A DNA stretch of 64,000 nt from Tetrastigma voinierianum (Eukaryota; Streptophyta; Magnoliopsida; Vitales; Vitaceae), in the NCBI GenBank assembly GCA_016808115.1, contig JAEQBH010004547.1:1-64000 (forward strand). Direction: 5' to 3'. A program made the position numbers and the translations under genes. This document shows, piece after piece, positions 13,201 through 27,048 of the stretch. Numbering within the stretch: position 1 is the stretch's first letter; every line of letters starts with the position of its first letter. The notes beneath the pieces were generated by a model. The model was given only the letters and a program-made list of their open reading frames with translations, ran no database searches and was not told the origin of the DNA.

Positions 13201-14180
13201 ATGGATTAGAATCATGCTTCTCTAGTTTCTCTCCCTTTTTTCTTTTTCTTTCTTTCTTGTTCCCCTTACTCCTTCTTCTCTTTCTACCTTACTTCTGTTC
13301 TCTACTTTGATGAAAGGATTATCTTTGAAAAGATGAAATAAGTACATGCTTCAAACCTTAAATTGGAGAATGAGAATTGAAAATTAATCTAATCCTCCCT
13401 ATCATATTTTCATTTCCTTTCTTAAGTATTTTTTTATTTATTTTGTTGTTCTTGCAATATATCTGTACTATATTCCTTACCAAATATCTATTAAAATTTA
13501 CTGGGACTCAGACACGTTTGTTCTCCCACTTGATTAGAACTCTAACCCACTAGTTAAGTCTTTTCTTATATTTTCATTTAAATTTTTAAATAGATGTAAA
13601 AATAAGATTTGCGAGGATGCCTTATGATAACAATCTATTCAAACATATGTTATAGTACTGTGTCTAAAGACATGGTTTTTCACCAAATACATTTAAAGAT
13701 TAAGTGTTTTTACCTTAACTTCTGAGTGTTAAGAAACTTTCTTATATCGATGACTTGTCGTATGAACTCCATATTATGTAGATGTATTTTAAAGTCAAGA
13801 GAATTAATCTAAATCCAAAATGGACAAATGCATACGACTAAGTACAGATTATTATATATATAATTTCTACCCAAATACTTTTAAGAGTTATATGGTTAAC
13901 CTTTAATCTCTAGTTTATAGTGAAAATCAAATAAAATAAATTAAAGTATTAAAAGTGATTGGAGACAATGTGAGAAACTCTTTGACTCATTTGAAGTAAT
14001 TTAACATAAAGAATCAAGTAAGCGTTATAAGGAGGGATGTGTTGGGAAAACATTGAAATCAAAATCAAAGGCAATGATGGGTAGATTGAAGATCCAATTA
14101 AGAGAGGCATGTGGAGAAAGGGAAAAAAAATGAGAGAGATGATTATTCATTAGGATTGTGAAGGAACAATCTATATCTCT

Positions 14181-14221
14181 CTATATATAATATATATATA
14201 TATATATCATATATATATATA
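14181..14221. repeat. (TA)n microsatellite
   Basis: Nearly pure TA dinucleotides with a few interruptions. Confidence 0.9.
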
Positions 14222-16776
14222 ACAAAGGCAGAAAGAATGCACTTTCTTCCCTCAATTATTAAGCTTCCAGACTTCCCCTTTTTGTATCAGCATTCATACA
14301 ACTCCCACCGACTTGATTTATTCTATCTTCTTTATTATCAATGTATAACTATACATCTCTAGTATTTATTTTATTCAAAAAAATATTGATTTTAAGTTCT
14401 GTGCTAAACTAGGGGAAAAAGTATGTATTCCATTTACATGATGTCATTCTGAGGATATCAATGGTACAATGTAAGAAACTGTAAAGGGGTGATACGGGTA
14501 GTGGGGCAAAATCTCTCAGATGATTAAGTCGTCGAAAATGCGAGAGGGGAAGAAGAGGGAGTTCATATAAAGTCATTCTGGGACCACTCTCGCTCTTCAG
14601 TCCACGATTTATAGATCGAATTGGTTTGAAATAATCTCATACCACGAGAACGAGAATTTCTATTTTTCATATTCAAAGGCTAATTCTTCATATGGATTAT
14701 CTTTCATATCCGGGGATTATCTCTCCAGAAGTATGAGAGTTTAGAAGTTGGAGAAAATTCGCCGGATAATATATCGTTTTGCGAGTCTTCAGCTTCTGGG
14801 GTGTTTAAATAAGTAACCATGAAGCCTCCCATCATGGGGTAAGAATAACAGTTGGGGACTTGAAATCGGGACGGACGTCTTAAACTTTTAAGATTTGACC
14901 TTTTCCAAGCGGTCTTTGGGAACTCTCCCATCAGGGGGCTATTCACTAGTTTGTATTGTGGTAAATGGATTCCTCTTCAACCAACTTGACCACGAATTAT
15001 CAGTAACGATCTAGATCATGATGATAAATAACATACCATGTTCAAATTTAATAATTATGTGCATCAACAAAAAATTGAATTTTATACCTGTTTAAAAAAT
15101 AAAAATAATTTATCAGGATTCAAATATATATAACTATTAATGTCTTGTATATTAACTAGTTATAGTGAAATACGTTAACTCAGTTCATCAGTTTCGTATT
15201 GATTAATCTAACAATTATTTTTTACGAAATCAGTGAATCATGTGGTCTAATTCTTGTGATGTATCCGCCGATTATTTTAAAGAGTAAATAAATCGATAAT
15301 GCCACCACTTCATTATTATTCGATATAGTCTCTTATGCCCACGTAAATATTTTATATATTTTTAATTTTTAATATAAAGGACCAATTGTGAGTTTCTATT
15401 AGAACTCATTTTTTACCTATTAAATGTTGATTAGAAAGCGTGGTTACATTTCTATTAAAAATTAAAATGATTAAAACTCGACTCTAAATTAAAATTTTAA
15501 ATAAAAATTTAACTATCATAAAACATAAGTAAAGGCCTCTTGAACAAAGTTTCAAAGTTAGCCAAATGAATATTTTGTTTTATAAAAGGGTTATTTTGAA
15601 CCCAAACTTCTTTTTATTTTCTACTTACATTGTTTTTATAATCATTTCTTTCCTTTTTTTTTAACTCTTGTTTTTAACTATTCAGTTTAGTTTATAATTC
15701 TATTAATCAATTTTATTTGCCAAAATATTTTTATGGGATTATGTTATGCATTCTAGGGAATCCAAAAGCTATTACTTAAAAATGTATCTGATAGAAATTT
15801 TTTACTTTTTGCTTAAATAATTTGTTTTTCAACATTTAAGTTTTGTTTGTTTTTTTACTTTTCATATTGTTGAATTTTTAATTTTTAGTTCAGATTAAAA
15901 AAAATCAAAATATTGTTTTTAAATAATTTTTATTAAGAAAAAACTAAATACTTAAATATGAGAAAAAATCTACTATCATTTATTCATCAATTAGAAACTC
16001 AGATGATCCATGCTAGTATTAACTCTATATATTTTAAAATTTTTATTTAGAATCTATTGTCTCAAAATTTAGATTTAAAAAGTTGATTTTTTTATTTTTT
16101 ATTTAAATAAACAACTAAATACTTAATCATACTCATGTATTAATCTTATATTCATTACCATGAGGATTAATTTTGCAATAAACCATCTGGATTCCTTTCT
16201 ATGATTTTTACATGTAAAAATTATTTTTTTCATATTTAAAATTTTGAGATGTCACTTCCACATCTTATATAAATGTTAATGATCTTTCTAATTTTAAGAC
16301 TAAAACTTGAAATAGAGAATCGTTTGGATCTTAGAAAGCAAAAAAAATGCAGAAAATAAAACTGAAAAAATAATAAAGTGAAAGAAAAAATAAAAATATA
16401 GTATAAGTTAATAAATTATTTTATTCTGACATAAAATTAAACTATATTAGATAATATTTTAAAGTATATAAATTTTCTGATTTGTTATATTTGATTTTTT
16501 TAATTTTCATATCTCAACTATATAGTTTTTCATTTGTCCGAAATACTTACTGAGGAATTAGCACCCATTGTCACTTACACCTCTTATCTCTATTTTTAAA
16601 AATTAAGCTCTTATATTTTTCATCTTAAAACAAGCTCTTATATAAAAATATACCCCTATTCTCATCATTAAAAATTCGTCTTCAAGAATTTGAGCTAATA
16701 AACTTTTCCAGTACTAATTTTATTCATCAAATGTTAAAAGTCTATCTATATTGAGGTCCCGCAAGTTTTTTGTATT

Positions 16777-16796
16777 TATATATATATATATATATA
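16777..16796. repeat. (TA)n microsatellite
   Basis: Uninterrupted TA repeat, followed by several Lys-codon-like A-rich repeats (ACAAGA/TGTATTC words) up to about 16960. Confidence 0.9.
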
Positions 16797-19191
16797 GACG
16801 TTGCTATCATTTTTATTTTAAAACTAAAAAAAAACAAAACATGTATTCAAAAAGAAACTAAAAAAAACAAGAGATGTATTCAAAACGAAACTATAAAAAA
16901 CAAGAAGTGTATTAAAAACGAGCTTTTGAATACAAACAAGAAAAGTGTTTACACTATAAAAAATTCAAAGAATCACTTGTGAATTGACTACAATGTGCCT
17001 AGAGATTACAGATGTTTTGCCTATTTTAGTCAGCAACATATATATATATATCTATTAATAAGTTCTAAAATAAAAAGTATTATTTAATTTAGGTTCATAT
17101 TGAAAATTTCTAAAAAATAAAAGCTATGGGAATGTTTGGTTGAGTTTTAGATCGAAATACTTTATTTGAAACAAAATTATAAAATTAGTTTGGAAATCAA
17201 ATTAATGTCCAAAGTAATGTGTAATATGTTTATAATAAATGGACATCGTGATTAGAATTAATGAAGAATCACTTATTGTAAGTATTGAGTCTATTGTGGC
17301 GTCTCATTCATTATGGCGGTAATTGACTGCCAGCAATTTTTAATAATAAGTGGGGGAGAAAGAAAACGGAGAATTAAAATCAAAGAATAATATTGCTCAA
17401 GAGATATGGCCAGACTGAAAAAATTTAAAAATCAAAATGCAGTATTAAGACAACAACAATTGAATCAAATTTAAATTAACGGTTCGTGATTGTGGCATTT
17501 CAACTTTTGAAGGAAACATTTGCAATGAGAACAATGGCATTTGCTGCCCATCCGATCCCTCTGTGGCGCAAACAACTAGTTTGGATATTAGTTTATTTGA
17601 GAAAAACTAAGATTCTTGTTTTTCCCTCCCAAACACTATTTACGGTCTAAAACTCTGTTTGGTTACTCCTTTTAAAACCAAAATAGAAACATCATTCTTG
17701 TTTTTTATTATCTTAATTTAATGTTTTTTATGTTTTTCTGAGTAGCAAAAAATTGGAAACCAAATACGTTCTCTTCCAGGAACCAAACAAACCCTATTTT
17801 TTTTATTTTGAAAGGGAAATTATTTACAATATTTTGTAAATATAAGACATCGTCATGAAATAATAATTTTATTATTTATTTATCTTTTTTTTTAAGTAAA
17901 GAGGGAGTGAAACATTCGCAAAGCCAGTGGCATTAGTCATCTTTATGATGAAGTCGCATCTAACTCAAATTTCCAAAAACATCTACCTTCCTACAGTTTA
18001 TGCTTTACTTTTTGTTAAAATGTCATCTTCAAGATGTCTTTCCAAACTCCCTAAAACTATAATTTGATGCAAAGTCATGTTATACTTAAAAACTTTTTTT
18101 TTTTTTACAACATTTTCCTTCCAAATATTGACCTTTCTTAAATAATTCAATTTTATTGATTAAGATTATAACCTATTAGATAGAAACATATAAGTGACAT
18201 GAGCGATGATGTAACATCCAAGTTAATAGCAAAAATGATCGGCTTAAGGCATACACATTAATGATCTAACAATACCACAATCTGATTGAATCTGTAGCTC
18301 ACATAACATGATTTGATGCGATAAGCTATAAGTTGAACTTTTATTCTCGAACTATCGACAAAAGCATGGCTACCGTGATAACACAGACGTTTGCAATAGG
18401 CTGTACAAAACACAACCCCAGCGGGTTATTGATAAACAACCACGAAAAATAAAGGCAAAACCCAGATATGAGAAAGAAAAGCGATGAAATTGGTGATTTA
18501 GGGGTCGAGAATGACAATTATACCCCATCTCTGACGACCAGGGCTTTATGAGGCTCGAAATGTTTTTTAAATAAAAGTGTTTTGTAATGTTTGAGGGAGA
18601 CTAAATGTTTAACTACAATCAAATGGTATAAACTAGTTAACTTTCAATTACCCAATATCACATTCTACTTCATTCCTTTATTGAGAAAATTTTTCTAAAT
18701 GAGAATCAATTTTTACATTTTTAAAATATCATTTTTATAGTTAAATTCAATAAGATTTTAGACTTTATTGATTTTGATGTATTAATATCTCTGTGCTTCA
18801 AATTTAATGTCCAACCCCATTTGCTATAAAGGATTCTGGGTGTTTCTTTTTTGACTTTCATTCAAAAAAGTATTAATTATTTTTGTGTTCTATGTTTATT
18901 AAAAATTTTTATCTGTTACTTTATTTTTGAATTATTCTTCTCTTACTCTATAATTATTTTTAAAACAATCTAAAATAATAATTAAAAGTTCCTTTGATAG
19001 TGATTCTTAAAAACAATTTTAGCCTAACTAATATGTTACTAAAAATTATCATATTTGTATAACAAGTTATTTACAAATTGTTTTATTGTAAATAAAATTA
19101 AAAAAAACTTTCTAATTGAAAAAAAAAATAGTTTTAAGAAAAACAATAGTACTTTTTGCATCATGGAAAGCATATATTACAATAAATTCAC

Positions 19192-19925
19192 ATCAACTCA
19201 ATTCGATCTCTTTTTCATGTTATGTGAAAAATGATTAATGTTAAAACACTAAATTAACCATTTTATTAAACTTAAACATTACTATAATTTTTACTAAATT
19301 AATTCAAACAATATATTTTGAATATGAAATTTAGATTGTATGTGAAGAATTCTGCTAATTTGATTGATTATGACACATCAATTTTAGCTTTCCCTTTGAA
19401 TAGAGGGAGGTGTGTCTTATAATATTAGCCACAAAAAATATCATATTTTTATAATTTGCTAAAGTGTTTTTATTCTAAAATAAATAAATCGCAATAAAGG
19501 AGCTTATTGAATGTTTTAAAACCAGTTCTTCATAATATTTTTTGAAAAACGTTATTGTCATCTGAATTTAGTGTTATTTGTGAATTTTCTTGTTCTCCTT
19601 ATTTTTCAAAACAAAAAAACATTTTCAAAAACTATAAACAAACATGCCTTGATTTTCTAATTCAAAAAATAGTTTTCAATGCTACATGATAATAACACCC
19701 CCTTAAATGTTTTCATCCAACTCGATTCGATCTCTTTTTCATGATACACAAACAATGATCAATGTTAAACACCAAATTAACTATTTTATTAAACTTAAAC
19801 ATACTTATAACTTCCACTAAAATTGTAATTAAAACAACTAGTTTTGAATTGCTGACGTTTAGATTGCACATCTTGAAAGAGTTAGCCTTAAATATGATTG
19901 ATCATGACATCCAATTTAGTGAAAA
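19192..19925. repeat. Direct duplication of a ~200-bp AT-rich segment
   Basis: The segment starting near 19192 (TCAACTCAATTCGATCTC, then CTTTTTCATG, TTTTATTAAACTTAAACAT, TTAGATTG and TTGATTATGACA) recurs with the same order of words at about 19718-19920. The copies diverge by many substitutions and small indels and are roughly 530 bp apart. The intervening DNA is unrelated AT-rich sequence. This is a local segmental duplication with no visible coding content. Confidence 0.7.
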
Positions 19926-19948
19926 CATACCAGGAACAGAATCTCTGC

Positions 19949-20600
19949 CTTAAATATTAAAGTTAATTCTTTGTTCCTTTCTTGCTTAATAAAATATTTA
20001 TTCCACAAATATTTAGGTATTCTCTTGTTTTTTTTGTGTTGTGTCGTCTTATTGTGGTGTTTGGTTTTATTAAGTCGTCTTATTATGACATTTAATTTAT
20101 CTGTCTAACACATTCTGGCGTGGTGTTTCGTTATCTTGACCTACTTACGTTTTATTATTTGGAGCGATTCAAACAGCCCAGGGTTAGATTGGTTTGAAGA
20201 TATCTCAAATTCATGGTCGTCGATCATCTGAGAAAAAGCTAAGTCGTAGATATCTTTGTGCACCTATGGATATTGACCTGAACATCCGTTTTATCTGCAC
20301 ATATTTGCAGTTATGCCGTCTCAGTCTGTGCAGAATTTAAATCAATAAGATTATTTTTCCTTTCAAAAAAAAAAAAAGCTTTTCTCTAAAAATTTAATTA
20401 GCTTTTCTCTAAAGTTTCAAAGCCCAAAAGCCTTAAATATTAAAGTTGTGTTATTTTTCATTTTCTTGCTCAATAAAATAGTTATTCCACAAATATTTAT
20501 GTATTCTCTTGTTTTTTTTTCGTGTTGTGCCATCTTATTGTGGTGTTTGGTTTGTCGTCGTTTTATTGCAGCGTTTACTTTATCGTCAACTTGTTATAAC
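19949..20600. repeat. Direct duplication flanking the start of the tandem array
   Basis: The words CCTTAAATATTAAAGTT, ATTCCACAAATATTTA, GTATTCTCTTG and CTTATTGTGGTGTTTGG occur at 19949-20060 and again in the same order at 20430-20550. The DNA between them (20160-20350) already contains variants of words found in the downstream ~180-bp array (TCATGGTCGTCGATCAT, GTCGTAGATATCTTTG). Confidence 0.7.
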
Positions 20601-22650
20601 GTGATGTTTTCTGTCTTTAATATCTTTATTTGTTTGGAAAGCAATCAATAATCATCTACTCAATCAGGTCAAAATATCAGTTATAGTCTTAATTGCTAAG
20701 AAGCTGGAATCGTAGATGCTATTAACTGAATATTGTTTAATTGTTGTAGTTTTAGCATTACAAGTTCAAAACAAACTCAGTTGTAACAAACCATGGCAGC
20801 GTTGCAAAGTTCAAACAACAGCAGGTCAATCGGTGAGATCTGATCATGGTCATCGATATCTAAAAGCTGGAATCGTAGATATCTATACTGATATTGTTTC
20901 ATTATTTGTAGTTTTTAGCATTGCAAGTTTCAAAAACAACTCATGCCATATACGAACCAGCGGCATTTGCCAGTTCAAAACAAACCGCGGTCGATCATCC
21001 CGAATAATTTTCATATTATGGTCATCAATATACTTTAAGCGAATTATTCAATCTTTTATTAACCTGAATATTGTTTCATTATTTGTAGTTTTTAGCATTG
21101 CAAGTTCAAAAACAAATAAAGCGTTGTAACAAGACAACGAAAAACACTGCAAGTTCAAACAAACAAAGCGGATTCGATCAGTCGAATATATCAGATTATG
21201 GTCATCGGTGATACTAAAAAAAGTTTGGAATCGTAGATATCTTTATTCAACACAGATATTGTTTCATTATTTGTGGTTTATACCTTGAGTTCAAAAACAA
21301 TAAAGCAAAAAACGAACCAGCAGCATTTGCTAAGTTCAAACAAGCGGCGGATTAAGTCTCTGAGTCGAATGTCAGGATTATGGTCATCCAGGTATTAGCA
21401 CAAAAAAGAGCTGGAGATAAGTAGATATCTTGTGCTGAATATTGTTTTGATTATTTGTAGTTTTATACTAGATTAAAAATAAATAAGATTTCTAACAGAG
21501 ACAACAAAAACACTTCCCCAAGTTCAAACAAGCAAAAATTCAGTCAATGAATAACTATATAGTCATCCAATATACCAAAATGGAATCGTAGATATGCTAT
21601 TAACCTGAATATTGTTTCATTATTTGTAGTTTTTAGCATTGCAAGTTCAAAAACAAATAAAGCGTTGTAACAAGACAACAAAAACACTATAAGTTTAAAC
21701 AAACAAAGCGGATTCGATCAGTGAAATATATCATGTAGTCTATGAAACTTACACAACAAGGCGGAATCGTAGATATGCTATCCTTTAATCATGCTATTAT
21801 TTGTAGTTTTTAGCATTCGCGAGGTTAATAACTAAAGTCTTCTGTAAGATTAACAGCGCAGGATTCAGCGAGCAAAACCATGAATTCGATCGATTGAAGA
21901 TATAATTATGGTCGTATTAGGCTAAAGAAGCGAATGTAGAAATGTTATTAACACAGATCTGTTTTAAATTATTTGTACATTTCTATTCAAGTTCAAAAAC
22001 AAATAGAAACTGTAACAGCGGCAACACTGCAGGGATTGTAACGAAGACGAAAAAACCACCAAACTACCATAAGACAGCGAAAAAGCAATTCGCCGAGTTT
22101 GTAACAAGGCGACAAAAAACAGCTATGAGTTCAAAAAATAAACAAAATCAAATTGATCGGTCATAGATATAAGATTCTTTGTTATGATACCTGAAGCCAA
22201 GGAATCGCCGAATATCTGGCATTAACACGAATATTGTTTCATTATTTATAGTTTTTAGCATTGCAAGTTCAAAAACAAATAAAGCGTTGTAATAAAGACA
22301 AGCGAAAAAAGCTCTTTATAAGTTCAAACAAACAAAATAGAGTTAAATCGAGTGAATATAATAGATTATGGTCATCAGGTATCTTTAGAAGCTGGAATCA
22401 TAATATATAAATAACATGAATATTGTTTCATTATTTATAGTTTTTAGCATTGCAAGTTCAAAAACAAATAAAAAGCGTTATAACAAAGACAACAACTGTA
22501 AAGTTCAAAACAAATAAGCGATTACGTCAGAAATGAAAATATCGAGATTATGGTCAAACTATTCATAACTACAAAAGTGAATTGTAAATCTCTCACTGAA
22601 TCTCATTATAAAACTTTAAAGTTTTAACATTGCAGATGTGTCGGAAGATA
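20585..22650. repeat. Degenerate tandem array with ~180-bp repeat unit
   Basis: About ten to eleven head-to-tail units. Each carries, in order, CTGAATATTGTTTCATTATT, a TTTTTAGCATTGCAAGTTC word, CAAATAAAGCG, a second GTTCAAACAA word, ATTATGGTCATC and GGAATCGTAGATAT. Unit starts fall near 20713, 20881, 21058, 21241, 21427, 21595, 21776, 21944, 22213 and 22405, so the spacing is mostly 168-192 bp, with one long unit (about 269 bp) that looks like a partial duplication. The units diverge, but conserved words are identical between distant units. Open frames inside are not conserved between units, so it is not coding. The array ends at a run of about 20 A near 22670. Confidence 0.85.
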
Positions 22651-22659
22651 AATTATTTT

Positions 22660-23960
22660 CCTTAAAATAAAATTAAAAAAAAAAAAAAAAACTTTTCTCT
22701 AAAAATGGAAGCCTCTGCCTATTTAGACATTGGAGACCTTTGGTCAATTCAGCATGAATATGGATAGGTTTTCTCTCAATTGGTTTCCAGCCCCATGGCT
22801 AACATCCTACCATACTTTAGTGTAGAACTGAAAGATATTAAAAAACTTATTTTTGTTACTTTGCAAATCATGGGACATCCTATAATCCCCATTTAATTAA
22901 GATTTTAACATTACTTTTATTTTTTTTATTCTAGATTTTTATATATATTACTCAAAATATGTACTCTAATGTTATATTTAATGATATGGTGATGTCTATC
23001 AATTATTGAAATATTTCAATATTTCTAAATTAAAAAAATAATAATAAAATCTTTCAAAAAAATAATAATAATAAAAGTTACTTGATACCTTATAATTATG
23101 TTTAAGAAAGAATCATTTTATTTAATTTATTAAAGTACTATTAACATCAAATTTATTGAATTTAATCCATCAATTTTTTTTATAAATAATAGTAGTGACA
23201 ACATATTCTATGCATGGTCTTATGAGAAAAACTAAAGAAAAACACAATAAAAAAATATAATAAAAATGTTAAGTATAATAATTTTTTTCGTATTGGCTTT
23301 TCAGAAGGAAATAAAATATAATTAAATTTAGTTAATGTTTTATATACTTTTAATTATTTAATCTTTTTATAAAATAAAAAAAGAATACTAGAATGTAGGG
23401 GTGCTTGGTTGAGCTGATAACTTATTCACCCCAAATTAGCTCATACATGCTACTTGGTAAAGAATCCTAATTAGCTATCGATAGTAGCTTTTTTTGATCC
23501 GCTTTTATTAAAATATCAAAATTCATTTTTTTATTCCCTTTCCTTATTTAGATAAAATACTGTTTAGAAATTCAATGATTATTTAAAGGTACATTTTAGA
23601 ATAATTTTTTCTTTATTTATAGTTATAAATTTTAATAATTTCATATTATTTTTTGTCATTTTTTCTATATATATGTGAATTGTTTTTATATCTATAGTCT
23701 ATCTGGAGTAAAAATTAACTTCTTATTGTTATATGAAGCATCCCAAGATTTGTATTTCTCTCAAAATTCACCGGAAAAGAAAAATTCTACAATACTAATA
23801 CTGACTACAAAGCGGGGTGTTTTATACTACTAAAGTCTGCCACGTGTTGTCTTCTTATTGGCTTTTGATCCCACACCCGATGAAGCGTGGCGGCATGGAA
23901 AGCCAAGTGTCATAAGCGGATCTTGAGAAGAACGGGCGTGGGTGATCACAAGTAGGTGGT
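22660..23960. other. AT-rich intergenic DNA
   Basis: A poly-A run follows the tandem array at 22672-22692. Nothing codes for a recognisable protein. At 23815-23960 the sequence becomes more GC-rich and includes a G-box-like CCACGTGT at about 23840. No downstream gene was found, so its role cannot be judged. Confidence 0.5.
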
Positions 23961-23964
23961 GGGT

Positions 23965-24365
23965 GACTAGGGGGTGTCAAAGCGTGTTGGGTTGGGTTAA
24001 ACGGTTCCGCGGGTTAAAGCGGGTGTGGGTTGCGCTCGCCGAGGTGACCAGTTAATCATAATGTTAAGCGAGTTGACAGTTTATCACCCGAACGGTTGGT
24101 ATCACCAAACCCAGTTTGTCGGTTAATGGGCGCCACGGTTAATCGTGTTGCCTATCGATCGCGACCATTGAAAAATTACCGTGACGACGATTATTCGCGA
24201 TTAGCGGGTTATACCGCAGGTTATAATATCACGAACTAGCCCATTGATGCGCGTGTTAAGCGGTTAAACTGTTTTATCACCAACGTTTAAAGTCTTTAAA
24301 CGTTTGTATACAAACGCGGTTAATGGGTAATAGGTTAATCGTGTCGTGTTGGTACCCTTGAGCCC
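23965..24365. repeat. Dispersed nonautonomous repeat
   Basis: The segment begins near CTAGGGGGTGTCAAAGCG and ends near CGTGTCGTGTTGGTACCC. It is rich in GGGTTAA, CGGTTAA and CGTGTTG words, unlike the AT-rich surroundings. It resembles the common plant dispersed repeats with CGTGTCG/GGGTTGG words and is related to 5456-5832. The ends are loosely inverted relative to each other, but no clean target duplication was seen. Confidence 0.45.
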
Positions 24366-26985
24366 TAAATCGCTGACTAGTAGTTTGACTAAGTAGTTTC
24401 TACTAAGTAGGAGATCGAGTCTTAATGCGCATGTTTGGCTTAGGGTTGGGCCCAGCTGTGTTTAGGAGTGATAATGGGGTGGTGTGAATAGTGAGGCTTG
24501 AATTGGATTGCTATGATGCTTTGGGTGTGGTGATTCCTCATTGGGCCCCCAAAGGGCTCAATTGGGCTCTGACATCCATCCCCATTCCTGACTACTAACT
24601 ATCAGTTCATTCACTGAAACCATATCTGCAAAAATGAATAGATGTAAAAAATATATATATATATTTTTAGAAAATTTAAAAAATAGTGGAATGAGTTTAA
24701 AGTGTTATAAAAACAATCTACTAATTTTAAATGTATTTTACAATTTCTTTCCTTTTATTTTCCTTCTCTATTGTCTTTTAATTTGCATGTTGTTTATGTT
24801 TGTTAACTAACAAAATATAAATCAATATAAATAAAATTACTTAGAAACTTACATATTTTAAAATTATTTAATCTTTATATTGATAAATTAAAATAAATAA
24901 AAATTGGTTTAAAAATAATAAAATAAAAACAATAAATTAAATTTATTCTAATATTTACCTATTAGTTTTATTTCCCTTACATTTTCCCTCAAATTTGCCG
25001 AGAACTAACCATAGCCTAAAGTTTCATGTAAAAAGAATATGTTATTCAAAAGCCATTTTGGGTAGCATGTTCCTATTTAAAAAAATGTTTATTCTTTAAA
25101 ATATCTTTGAAATTTATATACATACTCAACGAAAAAATCATTATTAACCATCTCTGACAAGGCACATTCAGAACATTGCTTCAAGCATCAGACACTACCT
25201 CCCTAATTCTTCTAATGTTAGTATACCAAACTCTTGATATGCTTTACAATACACTTTTCTAATATAAATAAATTTATAAATTAATTAAAAAATTATAAAA
25301 AATTATAAAAAAAATAAAAAAATCTTATGGAACATTCTAATTAACTTTGTCACTCCAAAAATGGATCAGAGATTAAATTTGAATTCTAATTATGGAATTA
25401 AGAGTTAGAAAACACACCAACTTTTTTGTAAAGTAAAAGCTTTCCTCTTGTAGGACCTTCTTATGAACTATGCCCAAATCATTCCTCTTCTTGAAATGAC
25501 ACCAAAGTCCTTTTATTCTACTCAAAAGGTGGTCACAATTTTAGATAGATGCTTTATCAATCACATTATACTCTTACTATTCTTGTTATTCTTTATTTTT
25601 TTTATATATATATATAATAAGAAAATTTTATGTGGCTTAAGATTACTTGTTTGTTAATTAAAAAAGAGTTAATGGGATTTTAATGGCTCAAAGCATAACT
25701 ATTTAAAAAATAAACGGGATGAATCCAGATAGAAAGTGGTTTGTTTGAAATTGTCTGCATTAAATGAACTCTAAGTAATCTCTTTTATTTTTAATTTCCA
25801 ACAGGTAGCTAAAGCATAATTCCAAGACATGTTTGATTTAGATCTTGGGTCTTTTAAATTATAATTAAATATAGAAGTTAACCAAATATCAAAAAACTAT
25901 CTAATATAACCATTTTAAAATAGATACAGGATGATTCGGGTGTTTTTCATGACCCCAATAAATCAAATTAAATGTTTATATTTGAACTATTGTCCTATTA
26001 CTAATATTTTCATAAAAAATTATTTAATATTTATGTTACAATGTTAAATTAAATTTAGAAACTATATTTAATATACATAAAGTTTTTGATGACATTAGGC
26101 TATGTCACTAATAATATGTTTCTTTACTACTAATTGGTTCCACTTGAATGTTGATAAAATGGGGTCCTTTTTGGCAGCTTACCACGCACCTAAATTAAAG
26201 TACATAAAAATTGTTAGCATTAGGAAAAGAAAACCAAGCCTCAATAAAACGCTCTTCCACCACACAAGGTTTAACGCATGAACGTTTATAATGACTAACT
26301 ATGGGGATATACTCCCAAGTTTCATCTGCATGTGAGAATTAAAATTCTCTATATCTCTATATATATACCATCTCTTTATAGCATATATCTCTCTTACTTC
26401 TTATACCTATATTACTCAATATTTTTCAATGACTTTAAAGAAAAGGATTAATTGGTGAAATTGGGCGGCGGGTGAGTGGATATGGATAGATGTGATTGAA
26501 ATCGAATATATGGGATGATATATTAAATAAATACCATTATGGCTCTCAATAAAGGGTCAAGATATTCAGTGATTAATTTAAGTTTTGGAAAGGCATAATT
26601 AATATATTATAAAGTGTGGGCATCGATTTTACAGCTTGAAACAGCGTAATTTCTATATTTGCTGTGGTTCATCTAGTAGTGATGCCATCTTCACCCTTTT
26701 AACCGTTAAATTCTCATGGAACAGTGGTTTTGGGATTATGAGTTTTTATTTCTTGATTATATTGAAAATAACAAGTAGAAAAACTGATGTCCCAGAAGAA
26801 GTACCTTCTCGAGCTGATTCATGTCACGAAATATCATAAAGTTTGGGCTAGAAATGGTAAGATATCTGATCTTACATTTATGGATTCAGGTCGCTTAACA
26901 TATCTTATATTTGCATTCTGACACATTCATAATGTTCTGTTTATATTTTCACATGATTTTTATTTCTCACATTGGATCCCTCCTG

Positions 26986-26987
<2 letters not shown>

Positions 26988-27018
<31 letters not shown>

Positions 27019-27048
27019 CTTTCTCTTCTTCTATATATATATATATTC
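26988..27048. repeat. (CT)n/(TA)n compound microsatellite
   Basis: CTCTCTC followed by a long TA run, a short CT-rich break and a second TA run. Confidence 0.9.

Larger units (their letters stand above)
13201..19190. other. AT-rich intergenic DNA
   Basis: No protein or RNA gene was recognised on either strand. The DNA is strongly AT-rich with many A and T runs. Slightly more complex islands lie at about 14460-14960 and 18180-18560, but neither gave a domain. The minus-strand frame at 14704-14946 (80 codons) has ordinary composition and no recognisable similarity. Confidence 0.6.

Noticed and set aside
20716..22166. Plus-strand frames inside the tandem array
   Set aside because: The frames are not shared between repeat units, so they are chance openings in noncoding repeats.
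23838..23848. G-box-like CACGTG
   Set aside because: A six-base motif with no gene downstream within several kb cannot be called a promoter element.
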